Assembly (NCBI GenBank): GCA_030950825.1
Contig: JAUZQT010000178.1
Location: 1-21,236, forward strand
DNA: 21,236 nt
Direction: 5' to 3'
Origin: Mariprofundaceae bacterium
Lineage (GTDB): Bacteria > Pseudomonadota > Zetaproteobacteria > Mariprofundales > Mariprofundaceae
The stretch's first letter is position 1; every line of letters starts with the position of its first letter. Both the position numbers and the translations under genes were made by a program. This document shows positions 7,246-14,659 of this stretch, one piece after another. The notes under the pieces are model-generated. The model saw only the letters and a list, made by a program, of their open reading frames with translations, was not told where the DNA came from and searched no databases.

Positions 7246-7448
7246 GGTGAAAGCTTTCTAGCGCTATATTTTTTGATTGCAAGCTTGAGTTTATTTTATA
7301 TCGTAGCACTCTGACGTAATTTTATTTCACCTTAACGCCGATGATTTTTTCTGCCCCAACATGAAACATCTATGACAAGCTGGAAAAGCTTCAGATGCTC
7401 ATTTATTTCATGCTAAAATTAATAGAATATTAAAACAAAAGGAACGCC
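7246..7448. promoter_or_regulatory. Divergent promoter region tolB / phosphohexomutase
   Basis: A 203-bp AT-rich gap between two diverging genes, so promoters for both must lie here. No strongly matching -35/-10 pair stands out. AT-rich hexamers such as TAGAAT lie about 20 bp before the phosphohexomutase start. A clear ribosome-binding site AAAGGAA precedes that start, and the tolB side has only a weak one. Confidence 0.4.
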
Positions 7449-8960
7449 ATGAGCCGTCATTATAAAAACATCCAAATATCAAGTTTAATGCAAAAAAGCG
7501 GTGTGAAATTTGGCACCAGTGGTGCGCGCGGCTTGGTGAAGGATATGACCGATGAGGTCTGTTATGCCTATACACTGGCATTTATACAGCACCTTCATCA
7601 TATTGGCGATTTAAAGCCTAAGGGCTCCATTGCCATCGCAGGTGATTACCGCTCTAGTTCACCTCGAATTTTAGCTGCTGTCGCCATGGCTATTCGGGCT
7701 TCTGATTACACGCCCATCTACTGCGGCTTTATTCCAACACCCGCAGTAGCCTTTTATGCGATGACGCATCATATGCCTTGCATGATGATTACGGGCAGTC
7801 ACATCCCAGATGATCGCAATGGCATTAAATTTTATAAATCCGATGGTGAAATTCTCAAAGAAGATGAGCAAAGCATGGCAGCGCAACAGGTCTCAATCAG
7901 TATTGATTCTTTTCACGATAATGGATCTGCCATTGAACTTTCCCCTTTACCTCCTGAACATACCGATGCGTATCATATATTTATCCAGCGCTACTTGGCA
8001 TTTTTTCCGAAAGACTGCTTTGCAGGTCAAACCATTGCTGTTTACGAACACTCCACCGTTGCCCGCGATGCACTTGGCGAAATTCTTGAAGGTTTAGGGG
8101 CAGAGGTTATTCGTCTCGGGCGCTCAGCACACTTCTTACCCGTTGATACCGAAGCCATTCGTCCTGAAGATGTGCAGTTGGCGCAGGATTGGGCGAAAGA
8201 GTATGCTATAAACTGCATTGTATCAGCCGATGGTGATGGCGATAGACCTCTTATTAGTGATGAGCATGGCAACTGGTTGCGTGGTGATGTTGCGGGTATT
8301 TTATGTGCGCATTACCTTGGTGCAGAATCCATTGCCACACCCGTGAGCTGCAACAGTGCCATTGAAAAAAGCGGATGGTTCAAACACATTGTACGGACAC
8401 GTATTGGTTCCCCCTTTGTCATTGAAGCCATGAATCATGCATTGCAGCGCGGTGAGCAAGCGGTGGTTGGCTATGAAGCCAATGGCGGCTTTTTAACGGC
8501 CAGCAGCATCACCATGGAAGCACGCACATTGGCCGCCCTACCTACCCGCGATGCGATCATTGTCCCATTGTCGATCCTTCTTATGGCCACCCAGAAGAAC
8601 GCTACTATTTCAGCATTATTGAAGACGCTTCCACCCCGTTTCACATCCAGTGGCCGTTTGAAGAATTTTCCAAGCCAACTTAGTAAAGATAAACTATTGC
8701 CGCTGAAAACCAGTTCGACAAAAGAAAACATTCGTGCTGCACAACAATTATTCGGCAATATTTTTGGTAATATCAAACATATTGATACCACGGATGGCAT
8801 ACGCATCACCTTTGACTCAGAAGAAGTTGCCCACCTAAGACCATCTGGAAATGCGCCTGAGCTTCGCTGTTATAATGAGGCAAATAGTGAGCAACGCGCC
8901 TTGGAGATGAACCTGCACTGCATGAAAATACTTGCAACTTGGCAGCGTGTTGACAGTTGA
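7449..8960 (+). CDS. Phosphomannomutase/phosphoglucomutase family protein
   Basis: A cytosolic alpha-D-phosphohexomutase that interconverts hexose 1- and 6-phosphates to supply precursors for glycogen, lipopolysaccharide or exopolysaccharide. Four domain signatures are visible in order. VKFGTSGARGLV (about 19-30) is followed by the phosphoserine loop TGSHIP with Ser117 and by DDRNGIKFYKSDGE. The metal-binding loop is DGDGDR (D261, D263, D265). The sugar-specificity loop is GYEANGGF (341-348), and the phosphate-binding loop is RPSGNAPELR (464-473). The active-site loop reads TGSHIP instead of the common TASHNP. A GYEANGG specificity loop is compatible with phosphomannomutase, but substrate choice cannot be read with certainty. 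At 503 residues it is slightly longer than the roughly 460-residue norm. ATG 7449 has AAAGGAA upstream. It overlaps the next gene by four bases. Confidence 0.87.
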   Translation: MSRHYKNIQISSLMQKSGVKFGTSGARGLVKDMTDEVCYAYTLAFIQHLHHIGDLKPKGSIAIAGDYRSSSPRILAAVAMAIRASDYTPIYCGFIPTPAVAFYAMTHHMPCMMITGSHIPDDRNGIKFYKSDGEILKEDEQSMAAQQVSISIDSFHDNGSAIELSPLPPEHTDAYHIFIQRYLAFFPKDCFAGQTIAVYEHSTVARDALGEILEGLGAEVIRLGRSAHFLPVDTEAIRPEDVQLAQDWAKEYAINCIVSADGDGDRPLISDEHGNWLRGDVAGILCAHYLGAESIATPVSCNSAIEKSGWFKHIVRTRIGSPFVIEAMNHALQRGEQAVVGYEANGGFLTASSITMEARTLAALPTRDAIIVPLSILLMATQKNATISALLKTLPPRFTSSGRLKNFPSQLSKDKLLPLKTSSTKENIRAAQQLFGNIFGNIKHIDTTDGIRITFDSEEVAHLRPSGNAPELRCYNEANSEQRALEMNLHCMKILATWQRVDS

Positions 8961-9565
8961 AACACCCAATCAATGCCATTGAGGCTCCCAAGAAACTATT
9001 AAGCATTTTTATACTGAGCAGCTTATTATTGCTAAGCGCCTGTAGCAGTGGGCCTCCAAAACACCTCGATGATGGCTGTGCTATTTTTCAGGAAAAGAGT
9101 GATTGGTATGAATACGCCAATAACTCATATAAAAAATGGGGGGTGCCAATCCATGTTCAACTGGCAATCATCCACCAAGAGTCTCGCTTTCGTTCCGAAG
9201 CCATTGCACCCGACGACACCTTGCTGGGCTTTATCCCATGGGGACAAGTCAGTACTGCTTATGGATATGCGCAAGTACTGGATTCCACTTGGGACTGGTA
9301 TATTCAATCATCTGGAAACTGGGGCGCTGATCGTGATGATTTTGAAGATGCAACCGATTTCATCGGTTGGTATGGCAGTTTGTCATACAAAAAACTCGGC
9401 ATATCCAAGTGGGATGCATACAATCAATACCTTGCCTACCATGAGGGACATGGGGGCTGGAAACGCAAGACCTACAATAAAAAGCCTTGGTTAATTAAGG
9501 TATCTCAAAAGGTAAAGCGTCGAGCCAGCCGCTATGCAGCTCAACTCAAACACTGCAAACAATAA
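8957..9565 (+). CDS. Lytic-transglycosylase-like (SLT) lipoprotein
   Basis: A predicted peptidoglycan-cleaving lipoprotein of 202 residues. The signal peptide ends in a lipobox LSAC with Cys29 as the lipidation site. The catalytic motif is IIHQESRF (Glu75, the ES pair of SLT enzymes), followed by AYGYAQVLDSTWDWY, the G-Y-x-Q substrate-groove motif. The later segment NQYLAYHEGHGGW resembles the AYNxG region but is altered. The start must be TTG at 8957: an in-frame TGA lies at 8951 and no ATG or GTG precedes the lipobox. TTGA overlaps the TGA of the phosphohexomutase gene, so translation is coupled. It probably acts at the inner face of the outer membrane in wall turnover; enzymatic activity is inferred from the Glu motif only. 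Confidence 0.8.
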   Translation: MKHPINAIEAPKKLLSIFILSSLLLLSACSSGPPKHLDDGCAIFQEKSDWYEYANNSYKKWGVPIHVQLAIIHQESRFRSEAIAPDDTLLGFIPWGQVSTAYGYAQVLDSTWDWYIQSSGNWGADRDDFEDATDFIGWYGSLSYKKLGISKWDAYNQYLAYHEGHGGWKRKTYNKKPWLIKVSQKVKRRASRYAAQLKHCKQ

Positions 9566-9635
9566 TTTCAGATCTCCGCCCAGAAATCAATGGGACAGCC
9601 TCCTAGATGTGATAAATTTTCGGGTAAGTTTGAGC

Positions 9636-9801
9636 TAACCCGCATTATTCACAAATGCTGCCGCGCCCTCGCTTGCTCCTTTGTCCGCAACGAATCCTTT
9701 GCCAATCGACCGTATGCATGGCTACGGCACTCATGACAAAAAAATCGTTGCAAACAAAGCTTCGGCGCGATCATCACGGCGATTCATGAATAATGCGTAG
9801 G
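9636..9801 (+). repeat. Dispersed palindromic repeat, long copy
   Basis: A long imperfect hairpin with ends CGCATTATTCAC (9641) and TGAATAATGCG (9788). Inner parts also pair: GCCGCGCC with GGCGCGATC, and TTTGTCCGCAACGA with TCGTTGCAAACAAAG. The arms match those of the repeat at 2945-3030 in opposite orientation, including the ATCATCACGGCG and TTCATGAATAATG block. The interior is about 80 bp longer. It lies in a convergent spacer like the other copy. Confidence 0.7.
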
Positions 9802-9865
9802 AGACTGTTCGAGAATAGAAAGACCTACTGCGGCTCCCCCCCCCTTTTTTTTTGTCATGATTTCC

Positions 9866-9886
9866 GTCTATTTTCGTTAAATAGAC
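9866..9886. terminator. Candidate bidirectional stem-loop
   Basis: A perfect 8-bp stem GTCTATTT / AAATAGAC with loop TCGTT, between convergent genes, just after a T9 run. There is no U-tract directly after the stem in either direction, so a terminator role is inferred from position only. Confidence 0.3.
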
Positions 9887-10019
9887 CCTGTTATTCGGCT
9901 CACACGGCGAAAATCATACTCAAAAGGGGCATGTATTGAACCATAAGTGCCGCCCCACGCTTTCGCGGGGGCAAGCTATTCATGGGGATAACGCGCTTAT
10001 CGATGGCTGCGTAACAATA

Positions 10020-12530
10020 TTAACAGCCACACTCATCGGATTTTGGCGGTACCGAATCCAGATGCCAAATATCACGATTATAATCTTGCATGGTGCGATC
10101 CGTCGAGAATTTCCCGCTATAAGCAGTGTTATAAATACTCATCTTCACCCAGCCCTTCTTATCCTGATATGCAAGTGCTGCAGCCTGTTGCGCATCCACA
10201 TATGATCGGAAATCTGCTGCTGTTAACCATGGATCATCAGAGCAACGAATAGAACCTGAAATGGCATCAAACAAACCTGGCTCAAATTGACTAAAGTGGC
10301 CACACTCAATCAATTTCATAACACGTTTAAAATCGTCATCACTATCAATAATAACGTTCGGATTGTAATGCCCACGCACTTTTGCCACTTCATCAGCCGT
10401 TAATCCAAATAAGAAGAAGTTCTCATCGCCGACCTCTTCTCGAATTTCAATATTAGCACCGTCTAGCGTACCAATGGTCATCGCGCCATTCATCATGAAT
10501 TTCATATTGCCAGTGCCAGAAGCTTCTTTTCCTGCGGTAGAAATTTGCTCGGATAAGTCTGCTGCTGGGGCAATCACTTCCATGGCTGAAACACGATAGT
10601 TCGGGAAGAAAACCAATTTTAATTTATTACCAACATCAGGGTCATTATTTACGACATTGGCAACATTATTTACCAACTTAATAATTTGCTTTGCCATATA
10701 ATAGCCAGGTGCAGCTTTCCCACCAATCAGTACACAGCGATTTGTCCAATTCTCAATATCACCACGTTTGATGCGATCATACAAATGAATCACGTGCAAT
10801 ACATTCAACAATTGACGCTTGTACTCATGAATGCGTTTCACCTGAATATCAAACATCGCATCAGGGTGAAATGTTACCCCACAAACTTCCTCAACCACCG
10901 CTGACAGACGTTCTTTATTGGCATATTTACATGCGCCCCAATTTTTACGAAATGATTTCTTATCTGCCAAAGGTGCAAGTTGTTTCAATTCGTCCAATTG
11001 TGTAATCCAACCGTCACCAATATTTTTAGTGATCAATTGGCTTAACGGTTTGTTACACCATGCCATCCAGCGACGCTGGGTCACGCCGTTGGTTTTATTG
11101 TTGAATTTTTCTGGCCATAAGGCGTAGAAATCAGAAAACAGTCCCTTAACCAGTAAATCAGAGTGAAGTTGCGCCACGCCATTCACCGAGAAGCATCCAA
11201 CAATCGCCAAATAGGCCATGCGTACTTGTTGAACATCACCTTCTTCAATGATGGACATGCGGCGTTGACGCTCCACATCTCCTGGCCATTTTTTAGCCAG
11301 CGCTTTTAAAAAGCGCGCATTAATTTCATAAATAATATCCAATACACGTGGTAGCAAACGACTGAATAAATGAACAGGCCAGCGTTCCAAGGCTTCAGGC
11401 AGCAATGTATGATTGGTATAGGCCATTGTTTTGCTAGTAATTGCCCAAGCTTCATCCCATTCAAGGCGGTAGTCATCCATCAAAATACGCATCAACTCAG
11501 CAACCGATACCGTTGGGTGCGTATCATTTAATTGGAAAACATTCTTTTTTGCAAACTGGCTGAAATCTTCACCATGCTCAGTCACCCACTGACGCAATAC
11601 ATCTTTGATACTCGCCGATGCTAAGAAATATTGCTGACGCAAACGCAATTCCTTGCCATTTTCACTGGCATCATTGGGATAAAGTACCATTGAAATATGT
11701 TCTGCCTCATTCTTCTCAGCCACAGAGCCTGCATAATCCCCTGAATTGAATTCACCGAGATCAAATTCATCCGTGGCTTCCGATTTCCACAGACGAAGCG
11801 TATTTACCGTGCCATTTTTAAAGCCTGGAATAGGGGTATCAAAAGGGACAGCCAATACATCGTGTGAGCCAACCCAGCGACAACGTAAATTACCATGATC
11901 ATCATGGTAGTATTCGCTGTGCCCACCAAAATGAATGCGTTGCGTGTATTCAGGGCGCTCAATTTCCCAAACATTACCATTACGCAACCAATGATCAGGC
12001 TCTTCCAGTTGATACCCATCCTCAATTGACTGACGAAACATGCCATATTCGTAACGTATGCCGTAACCAGTTACAGGCAGTTGTAAGGTTGCACAGCTAT
12101 CGATAAAACATGCTGCCAAACGCCCCAAACCACCATTTCCTAAGCCTGCATCTTTTTCCATTTCAATTTTTTCTTCGAGTTCTAAACCAAGCATATGCAA
12201 AGCATCGGTGGATTCTTTATCCAAACCAAGGTTTAAAATGGCATTGCCCAAAGCGCGACCCATTAAAAATTCTAAAGATAAATAATAAGCGCGTTTACCA
12301 TCTTGCTCTTCATATGCGTCTTTGGTGTTCTTCCAGCATTCCATCAAATGATCACGGATCGTAAAAGCAACGGCTTGATATTTATAATGTGCAGCTCGAC
12401 TGGTCGTATGTTGCCCCAATGTTCGCAAGTAGTGCCGCTGAATACCCTTTACCAAATCAGCACTTGTTTTGCCGACACATGGCACATCTGTAATATCATG
12501 CAAAACTACATCGTTGTTCTTTTTCATCAT
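10020..12530 (-). CDS. glgP: Glycogen/starch/alpha-glucan phosphorylase
   Basis: A cytosolic PLP-dependent GT35 enzyme that releases glucose 1-phosphate from glycogen or maltodextrin. The product would feed the phosphohexomutase encoded nearby. The 836-residue length is normal. Characteristic segments are RAYYLSLEFLMGRALGNAI, AGLGNGGLGRLAACFIDSC, GYGIRYEYGMFRQ and QLNDTHPTVSVAELMRIL. Others are TNHTLLPEALERWP, TNGVTQRRWM and DIQVKRIHEYKRQLLN. The PLP-lysine motif EASGTGNMKFMMNGA has Lys677. The C-terminus YNRDIWHL is typical and is followed by a short tail ending in CGC. ATG 12530 (or the adjacent ATG 12527) follows GAGGT at about eight bases. No glgB/A/C/X genes adjoin it. It is downstream of the P-II-like gene on the same strand (104-bp gap) and may have its own promoter. 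Confidence 0.96.
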   Translation of the reverse strand: MMKKNNDVVLHDITDVPCVGKTSADLVKGIQRHYLRTLGQHTTSRAAHYKYQAVAFTIRDHLMECWKNTKDAYEEQDGKRAYYLSLEFLMGRALGNAILNLGLDKESTDALHMLGLELEEKIEMEKDAGLGNGGLGRLAACFIDSCATLQLPVTGYGIRYEYGMFRQSIEDGYQLEEPDHWLRNGNVWEIERPEYTQRIHFGGHSEYYHDDHGNLRCRWVGSHDVLAVPFDTPIPGFKNGTVNTLRLWKSEATDEFDLGEFNSGDYAGSVAEKNEAEHISMVLYPNDASENGKELRLRQQYFLASASIKDVLRQWVTEHGEDFSQFAKKNVFQLNDTHPTVSVAELMRILMDDYRLEWDEAWAITSKTMAYTNHTLLPEALERWPVHLFSRLLPRVLDIIYEINARFLKALAKKWPGDVERQRRMSIIEEGDVQQVRMAYLAIVGCFSVNGVAQLHSDLLVKGLFSDFYALWPEKFNNKTNGVTQRRWMAWCNKPLSQLITKNIGDGWITQLDELKQLAPLADKKSFRKNWGACKYANKERLSAVVEEVCGVTFHPDAMFDIQVKRIHEYKRQLLNVLHVIHLYDRIKRGDIENWTNRCVLIGGKAAPGYYMAKQIIKLVNNVANVVNNDPDVGNKLKLVFFPNYRVSAMEVIAPAADLSEQISTAGKEASGTGNMKFMMNGAMTIGTLDGANIEIREEVGDENFFLFGLTADEVAKVRGHYNPNVIIDSDDDFKRVMKLIECGHFSQFEPGLFDAISGSIRCSDDPWLTAADFRSYVDAQQAAALAYQDKKGWVKMSIYNTAYSGKFSTDRTMQDYNRDIWHLDSVPPKSDECGC

Positions 12531-12634
12531 CGTGACTACCTCGGGAAAATATCTATGACACCCTTTTTTTTATTTCGTATCCTGTCACCAGCGTACCCCA
12601 AGTCAATCTGGGTTCAGTATTGTTTTTTTTATTT

Positions 12635-12991
12635 TTAGCTTGTTAGGGTTTTATCCATATTTCCTTCAATGGCATGAATTTGATTGCCTAAGCCAATCGC
12701 ATCTTCAATATCAATCTGAAAAGCTAGGCCGCAGCCAGATTCTTTTTCAAATTCACCAACATCAGATATCTTTTCAAGCACCTTTCGGCTTAAATGCTCT
12801 TCAACAATAAACATCAATATATTGCGTTGTGCTTCAAGATTTAAACCAAAAAAAGTTTGTTGAGGGTTCAAGCCTTCACCTCTGGCATCTGAAACAATCG
12901 TCGCACCTGTGGCTCCAGCTTGCCTCGCTGCAAGCATGATTTGATCGGTTTTGGTATCTTCTACCATGGCAATAATAAGTTTAAATTTCAT
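12635..12991 (-). CDS. P-II-like signalling protein linked to DUF1538
   Basis: A 118-residue protein with a ferredoxin-like P-II fold. It starts MKFKLIIAMVEDTKTDQIM, followed by AARQAGATGATIVSDARGEG, then a distinctive LNPQQTFFGLNLEAQRNIL, and later GCGLAFQIDIEDAIGLGNQI. The beginning resembles GlnB and GlnK (strand 1, helix with 'AARQAGATG'). The T-loop lacks the uridylylated Tyr context of classical P-II, and no KPGxGK-type nucleotide loop is evident. ATG 12991 is preceded by GGGGGAAAGC; longer starts have no family support. It lies 28 bp after a DUF1538 gene, and P-II-like genes are a recurrent neighbour of DUF1538. By analogy with GlnK-AmtB it may gate the membrane proteins, but that is inference. 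Confidence 0.8.
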   Translation of the reverse strand: MKFKLIIAMVEDTKTDQIMLAARQAGATGATIVSDARGEGLNPQQTFFGLNLEAQRNILMFIVEEHLSRKVLEKISDVGEFEKESGCGLAFQIDIEDAIGLGNQIHAIEGNMDKTLTS

Positions 12992-13019
12992 GCTTTCCCC
13001 CATTGTAATAAATGCTTCA

Positions 13020-13793
13020 TTATTTCTTTCCTTTTTGACATTTTTCCATAAAACTTGATATTTGTGCATACAGTAAAACACTGATAATAGGAAAAACACT
13101 GGCAAAAGCGATCAGTCCAAACCCATCAACCATCGGATCACGCCCAGGAATTGTGCTTGCCAAGCCAAGCCCTAGTGCCGCCAAGAGTGGTACTGTAACG
13201 GTTGAAGTGGTCACTCCTCCAGAATCATAGGCCAGTGGAATCATGCTTTTGGGGGCAAAAAAGGTTTGAATGATAACCAATATATAAGCAATAATAATAA
13301 ACACCCATAAAGGCTCACCTGTCACAATGCGAAAGCAACCAATAGACACACCAACCGCAACACCCAGTGCTACAGCAATGCGCAGACCCAATGCTGAAAT
13401 AGAACCAGCTGAAATTTCATGTACTTTAAAGGCAACAGCAATCAATGCAGGCTCAGCAAGCGTCGTGGCAAAACCAATCGAAAAACCAAATAAATAAACC
13501 CAGCCATAATCCGACCAAAGATATTGACCAGCCGAGTCCCCATATAAAAAGTATGGGTCAGTTAACTGTTTGGCCATGGCATCTCCCAACGGGAAAATAG
13601 CCCCTTGCAAACCTACAAGAAATATTGCTAACCCTATTATGACAAATAATAAACCCTTGAATACTTGTTTGATGTGTGCAATTGGCTGTTTTAATATAAC
13701 ATATTGAAAAAAGAAAAGGGTTAAAATAATAGGCAAAACATCTTTGGTTGTGCTCCATAATAGTAGCAAAAGATGATTGAGAAATTCATTCAT
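13020..13793 (-). CDS. DUF1538 integral membrane protein (paralogue 2)
   Basis: A 257-residue hydrophobic protein with about six or seven membrane segments, of the DUF1538 family (function unknown, thought to be transporters). Diagnostic motifs are TTLAEPALIAVAFKV, FAPKSMIPLAYDSGGVTTST, TVPLLAALGLGLAS and GRDPMVDGFGLIAFASVFPI. The conserved Asp-Ser-Gly-Gly and the Glu-Pro pair lie in otherwise hydrophobic stretches, as expected of a substrate or ion path. It ends with a basic tail (KCQKGKK). ATG 13793 has AAGG upstream. It is a clear paralogue of the next upstream gene (13847-14602). The two are separated by 53 bp containing a 15-bp perfect stem-loop, and the P-II-like gene follows. Confidence 0.85.
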   Translation of the reverse strand: MNEFLNHLLLLLWSTTKDVLPIILTLFFFQYVILKQPIAHIKQVFKGLLFVIIGLAIFLVGLQGAIFPLGDAMAKQLTDPYFLYGDSAGQYLWSDYGWVYLFGFSIGFATTLAEPALIAVAFKVHEISAGSISALGLRIAVALGVAVGVSIGCFRIVTGEPLWVFIIIAYILVIIQTFFAPKSMIPLAYDSGGVTTSTVTVPLLAALGLGLASTIPGRDPMVDGFGLIAFASVFPIISVLLYAQISSFMEKCQKGKK

Positions 13794-13805
13794 ATAATAG
13801 CCTTG

Positions 13806-13844
13806 GAATGGAAATTAAATAACTTGTGCATTTAATTTCCATTC
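13806..13844. promoter_or_regulatory. 15-bp perfect stem-loop between DUF1538 paralogues
   Basis: GAATGGAAATTAAAT (13806-13820), a nine-base loop, then the exact reverse complement (13830-13844). It starts two bases after the first DUF1538 stop codon and ends about a dozen bases before the second gene's start. No U-tract follows, so it is probably an mRNA-stability or processing hairpin or a binding palindrome rather than a terminator. Confidence 0.65.
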
Positions 13845-13846
13845 TC

Positions 13847-14602
13847 TTATGGTAACACGATCATGCCATACACCATAACAAAGAAGATTGGCATGAGTGA
13901 TGCAAGTGCAATAAGACCAAAGCCATCAAGCACAGGGTTTCTTCCCGTAATAGAGGATGCCAGACCGATTCCTAGGGCTGTCACCAGCGGCACAGTAATC
14001 GTTGAGGTGGTAACGCCGCCAGAATCATAGGCAATGCCAATAATTTCTTTGGGAGCAAAGGGAGTTAGAAGTTGAATCAGAACATAGCCGCCGATAATCA
14101 TCACAGGCAATGGCCAGCCACGCAAAATACGCAGTACACCAAGAAAAATTGCCAAACCTACCGATAAAGCCACGCTCATACGTAAACCGTTTGCATAGTC
14201 TGACTTGGCAACCGCAGTAGGTTCGATCAATTGCCCCTGTGCGGCAATATCCGCGGCCTTTCCTGCGATAGCAATCAGGGCGGGCTCGGCAATGGTTGTG
14301 CCAAAACCAAGAAGAAATGCAAATAATAAAAGCCAGAATAAGCTCCCTTTTCTGGCAAATGAATAGGCAAGTTTTTCTCCCATTGGAAACAGCGCCAGCT
14401 CTAGCCCCTGAATAAAAAGTGCCAAACCAAATATCACACAAAGAAAGCCAATAAGCATTTCTGGCAAATTGGGAATAGCTTGCTGTAAAACAAACAATTG
14501 AAATACAATAATAACCAACGCAATGGGCGCTAAATCTTGAATCGCTTGCAATATAGGTTTGAGGAATAGCTTAATCTGCTGGGGCACGCGAGTCACCTGC
14601 AT
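13847..14602 (-). CDS. DUF1538 integral membrane protein (paralogue 1)
   Basis: A 251-residue protein, first of the tandem DUF1538 pair. It shares with its neighbour TTIAEPALIAIAGKA, FAPKEIIGIAYDSGGVTTST, ITVPLVTALGIGLASSI and GRNPVLDGFGLIALASLMPI. Several hydrophobic membrane segments are evident (for example PIALVIIVFQLFVLQQ, MLIGFLCVIFGLALFIQGL). Two paralogues in tandem suggest a heterodimer, or two halves of a transporter; some genomes carry fused DUF1538 repeats. The start is ATG 14602, although GTG 14596 has an AGGA at five bases and may be the real one. It follows the nitronate-monooxygenase-like gene by 57 bp on the same strand, so all four genes may be co-transcribed. Confidence 0.85.
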   Translation of the reverse strand: MQVTRVPQQIKLFLKPILQAIQDLAPIALVIIVFQLFVLQQAIPNLPEMLIGFLCVIFGLALFIQGLELALFPMGEKLAYSFARKGSLFWLLLFAFLLGFGTTIAEPALIAIAGKAADIAAQGQLIEPTAVAKSDYANGLRMSVALSVGLAIFLGVLRILRGWPLPVMIIGGYVLIQLLTPFAPKEIIGIAYDSGGVTTSTITVPLVTALGIGLASSITGRNPVLDGFGLIALASLMPIFFVMVYGMIVLP

Positions 14603-14659
14603 CCTATCGTATCTAGGTCGTATTATTTGTAACCTTTACCGTGTTGTTTCCCCGTATTG

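Larger units (their letters stand above)
9566..10019. other. Repeat- and hairpin-rich convergent spacer
   Basis: This 454-bp stretch separates the convergent lipoprotein and glycogen phosphorylase genes and holds no credible gene. It contains the long copy of the dispersed palindromic repeat, a C9-T9 homopolymer tract (9836-9853), a perfect 8-bp stem GTCTATTT/AAATAGAC (9866-9886), and a GC-rich hairpin GCCCCACGC-TTTC-GCGGGGGC (9952-9972). None of the hairpins is followed by a classic U-run on the strand where a terminator is needed, but together they probably end both transcripts. Confidence 0.55.

Noticed and set aside
12585..12625. Plus-strand hairpin plus T-run between glgP and the P-II-like gene as a terminator
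   Set aside because: The stem is only about four base pairs, and no plus-strand gene ends there.
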